Assembly: GCF_030063415.1 (NCBI RefSeq)
Contig: NZ_JASITA010000008.1
Coordinates: forward strand, 1-64,000
Source: Streptomyces sp. H27-C3
Lineage (GTDB): Bacteria; Actinomycetota; Actinomycetes; Streptomycetales; Streptomycetaceae
DNA: 64,000 nt
Direction: 5' to 3'
Shown here in pieces: positions 62,875 to 64,000 of the stretch (within the stretch, counting starts at the first letter, position 1; every line of letters starts with the position of its first letter). A model generated the notes under the pieces. It made no database searches, was not told the origin of the DNA, and worked only from the letters and a program-made list of their open reading frames with translations. Position numbers and translations under genes: made by a program.

Positions 62875-62905
62875 GTTCACCATTCAATTTAGTTGAACAG
62901 TGAAC
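62875..62905. promoter_or_regulatory. 31-bp dyad in front of the pirin gene
   Basis: TTCAATTTAGTTGAA (inner arms TTCAA/TTGAA) is nested between GTTCAC and GTGAAC, all centred on 62890. A symmetric AT-richer dyad in a GC-rich promoter region, next to the pirin start, is a probable operator, likely for a MarR- or TetR-type regulator. Confidence 0.7.
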
Positions 62906-62973
62906 TTCCCGCAAGAGCGCCCTATTCCCCGTAGGGCCCAGGTGGCGCTCAGCCGTCTGCGCAGCAATGGCGT

Positions 62974-63438
62974 CTAGCCGTACATCCGGCGCATCGCGAA
63001 GTCGACCATCTGCTCCACCGCCTTCGCGTCGAACACCATCCGGTGCTCACCCTCCATATCGAGGACGAAGCCGTACCCGGTGGGCAGCAGGTCGATCACC
63101 TCCGCCCCGGTGATCACGAAGTACTTGGACTCCTTGCCCGCGTACCTGCGCAGCTCCTTGAGCGAGGTGAACATCGGGATGACCGGCTGCTGGGTGTTGT
63201 GCAGCGCGAGAAACCCCGGGTTGTCGCCGCGCGGGCAGTAGACCTTCGACGTGGCGAAGATCTGCTGGAAGTCCTCGGCGGACAGCGATCCGGTGGTGAA
63301 GGCGCGCACCGCGTCGGCGAGCGAGGGCGGAGACGGCTCCGGGTAGAGCGGCTGCTCCGGGTAGCCACCCTGGGGCTGGGGCTGGGGCGGCGCGTACTGC
63401 TGCTGCTGCCCGGCCTGGTTCTGGTCATAGCCGTACAT
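62974..63438 (-). CDS. SseB-family protein
   Basis: 154 aa. A Gln/Pro-rich N-terminus (QNQAGQQQQYAPPQPQPQGG, ~45 residues) precedes an SseB N-domain: AVRAFTTGSLSAEDFQQIFATSKVYCPRG, FLALHNTQQPVIPMFTSLKELRRYAG and VITGAEVIDLLPTGYGFVLDMEG. It is common in actinobacteria; some relatives are in ESX-type loci. The start at 63438 encodes MYGYDQNQ and is the only reasonable one. Confidence 0.88.
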   Translation of the reverse strand: MYGYDQNQAGQQQQYAPPQPQPQGGYPEQPLYPEPSPPSLADAVRAFTTGSLSAEDFQQIFATSKVYCPRGDNPGFLALHNTQQPVIPMFTSLKELRRYAGKESKYFVITGAEVIDLLPTGYGFVLDMEGEHRMVFDAKAVEQMVDFAMRRMYG

Positions 63439-63488
63439 GCGCGCAAGCGTACTTAGTCACAGATGCACGAGGAGAGGTTGCTTCTTAT

Positions 63489-63500
63489 TACCGACGGGTA
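63489..63500. promoter_or_regulatory. Possible TetR-type operator before the acyl-CoA dehydrogenase gene
   Basis: TACCGACGGGTA is a near-palindrome (TACC/GGTA arms) in the intergenic region, about 70 bases before the ATG. Such sequences are seen at fatty-acid catabolism genes of actinobacteria. Confidence 0.35.
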
Positions 63501-63570
63501 GCATGATGATAGTTACTGATTGGTACACGTACGAGCATCCTGCCTCCCGAACCCTTACGGAGCCGTCGCC

Positions 63571-64000
63571 ATGGGGCACTACAAGCCGAATCTCCGCGAC
63601 ATCGAGTTCAACCTCTTCGAGGTACTCGGCCGCGACAAGCTGTACGGCACCGGCCCGTTCGCGGAGATGGACGTCGAGACCGCCAAGAGCATCCTCGACG
63701 AAGTCACTCGTCTCGCTGAGAACGACCTGGCCGCGTCCTTCACCGACGCCGACCGCAACCCGCCGGTCTTCGACCCGGCGACGAACACCGCGCCGGTCCC
63801 CGCCGCGTTCAAGAAGAGCTACCAGGCCTACATGGACTCCGAGTACTGGCGTCTGGGCATCCCCGAGGAGATCGGCGGCACCACCGCCCCCGCGACGCTG
63901 ATCTGGGCGTACGCGGAGCTGATCCTCGGCGCGAACCCGGCCGTGTGGATGTACTCGTCCGGACCGGCCTTCGCCGGCATCCTCTTCACCGAGGGCACCG
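63571..64000 (+). CDS. Acyl-CoA dehydrogenase (cut by window edge)
   Basis: Open from ATG 63571, with ACGGAG eight bases upstream, to the window end (143 codons visible). MGHYKPNLRDIEFNLFEVLG is the N-terminal extension domain of long bacterial acyl-CoA dehydrogenases (AcylCoA_DH_N), followed by DVETAKSILDEVTRLAENDL, AAFKKSYQAYMDSEYWRLGI and EIGGTTAPATLIWAYAELIL. The FAD and catalytic Glu parts lie outside the window. It should catalyse the first step of fatty-acid beta-oxidation. Confidence 0.93.
   Translation, partial: MGHYKPNLRDIEFNLFEVLGRDKLYGTGPFAEMDVETAKSILDEVTRLAENDLAASFTDADRNPPVFDPATNTAPVPAAFKKSYQAYMDSEYWRLGIPEEIGGTTAPATLIWAYAELILGANPAVWMYSSGPAFAGILFTEGT

Overview
This looks like a Streptomyces (or close actinomycete) chromosome. 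The DNA is GC-rich with strong third-position GC bias, starts are often GTG, and several intergenic hairpins act as terminators. The right half carries typical Streptomyces housekeeping genes: metG, aspS, a SpoIIE/GAF phosphatase, barstar, PhoX, FUSC, pirin and SseB.

Region 1 (1-18.96 kb) is accessory DNA. It starts with the tail of an IS3-type transposase, a HAD phosphatase and a large XRE regulator. Next comes an operon-like run (2.6-8.45 kb) whose first seven genes overlap by four bases at every junction: a degenerate resolvase-fold protein, a small protein, a GT8 glycosyltransferase, an APH-type phosphotransferase, a GT2 glycosyltransferase, a PIG-L deacetylase and a P-loop (d)NMP-kinase-like protein, followed by a GT4 glycosyltransferase. 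A second APH-type gene converges on it. I do not recognise this pathway; it is the best candidate for an undescribed system. A complete type I restriction-modification operon (hsdM-hsdS-hsdR, minus strand) follows, then orphan genes (GNAT-like, membrane-anchored, Cys-rich, GIY-YIG/T5orf172).

Region 2 (18.9-30.1 kb) is bounded by two near-identical 45-bp copies of the 3' half of a tRNA-Gly (CCC anticodon loop onward), each followed by a terminator. A third, degenerate tRNA-3'-end-like sequence lies at 26.2 kb. These look like attachment-site scars of serial integrations. Between them are a decayed IS630, a ferric-iron type ABC transporter (fbpA-B-C order) and, divergently, an unusual adenylation-carrier-acyltransferase membrane protein. 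The divergent region carries two IdeR/DmdR-like iron boxes. An amine oxidase and an APC permease form a second operon.

Region 3 (30.4-45.4 kb) is chromosome with much gene decay: a GNAT gene with its core deleted, half a VOC gene, a C-terminal piece of a DNA alkylation repair gene beside an internally deleted IS5, an SDR stub and a frameshifted endonuclease/exonuclease/phosphatase stub. Intact genes include an alpha/beta hydrolase, a secreted beta-propeller/Ig-like protein, a TauD-like oxygenase, TerB, a GT-C mannosyltransferase-like protein, a Ddn-like protein, MepB and DUF2630. At 45.2 kb, twelve exact copies of an 8-bp unit run into a perfect 20-bp-arm hairpin containing two opposed DnaA-box consensus sequences.

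Region 4 (45.4-64 kb) is conserved core: FUSC, S4-domain protein, PhoX, barstar, a VWA protein with a long Ala/Pro-rich linker, metG, Uma2, L,D-transpeptidase lipoprotein, a sigma-factor stub, aspS, a PAS-GAF-SpoIIE-ATPase regulator, AI-2E transporter, pirin (with a dyad operator), SseB and the start of an acyl-CoA dehydrogenase cut by the window edge.
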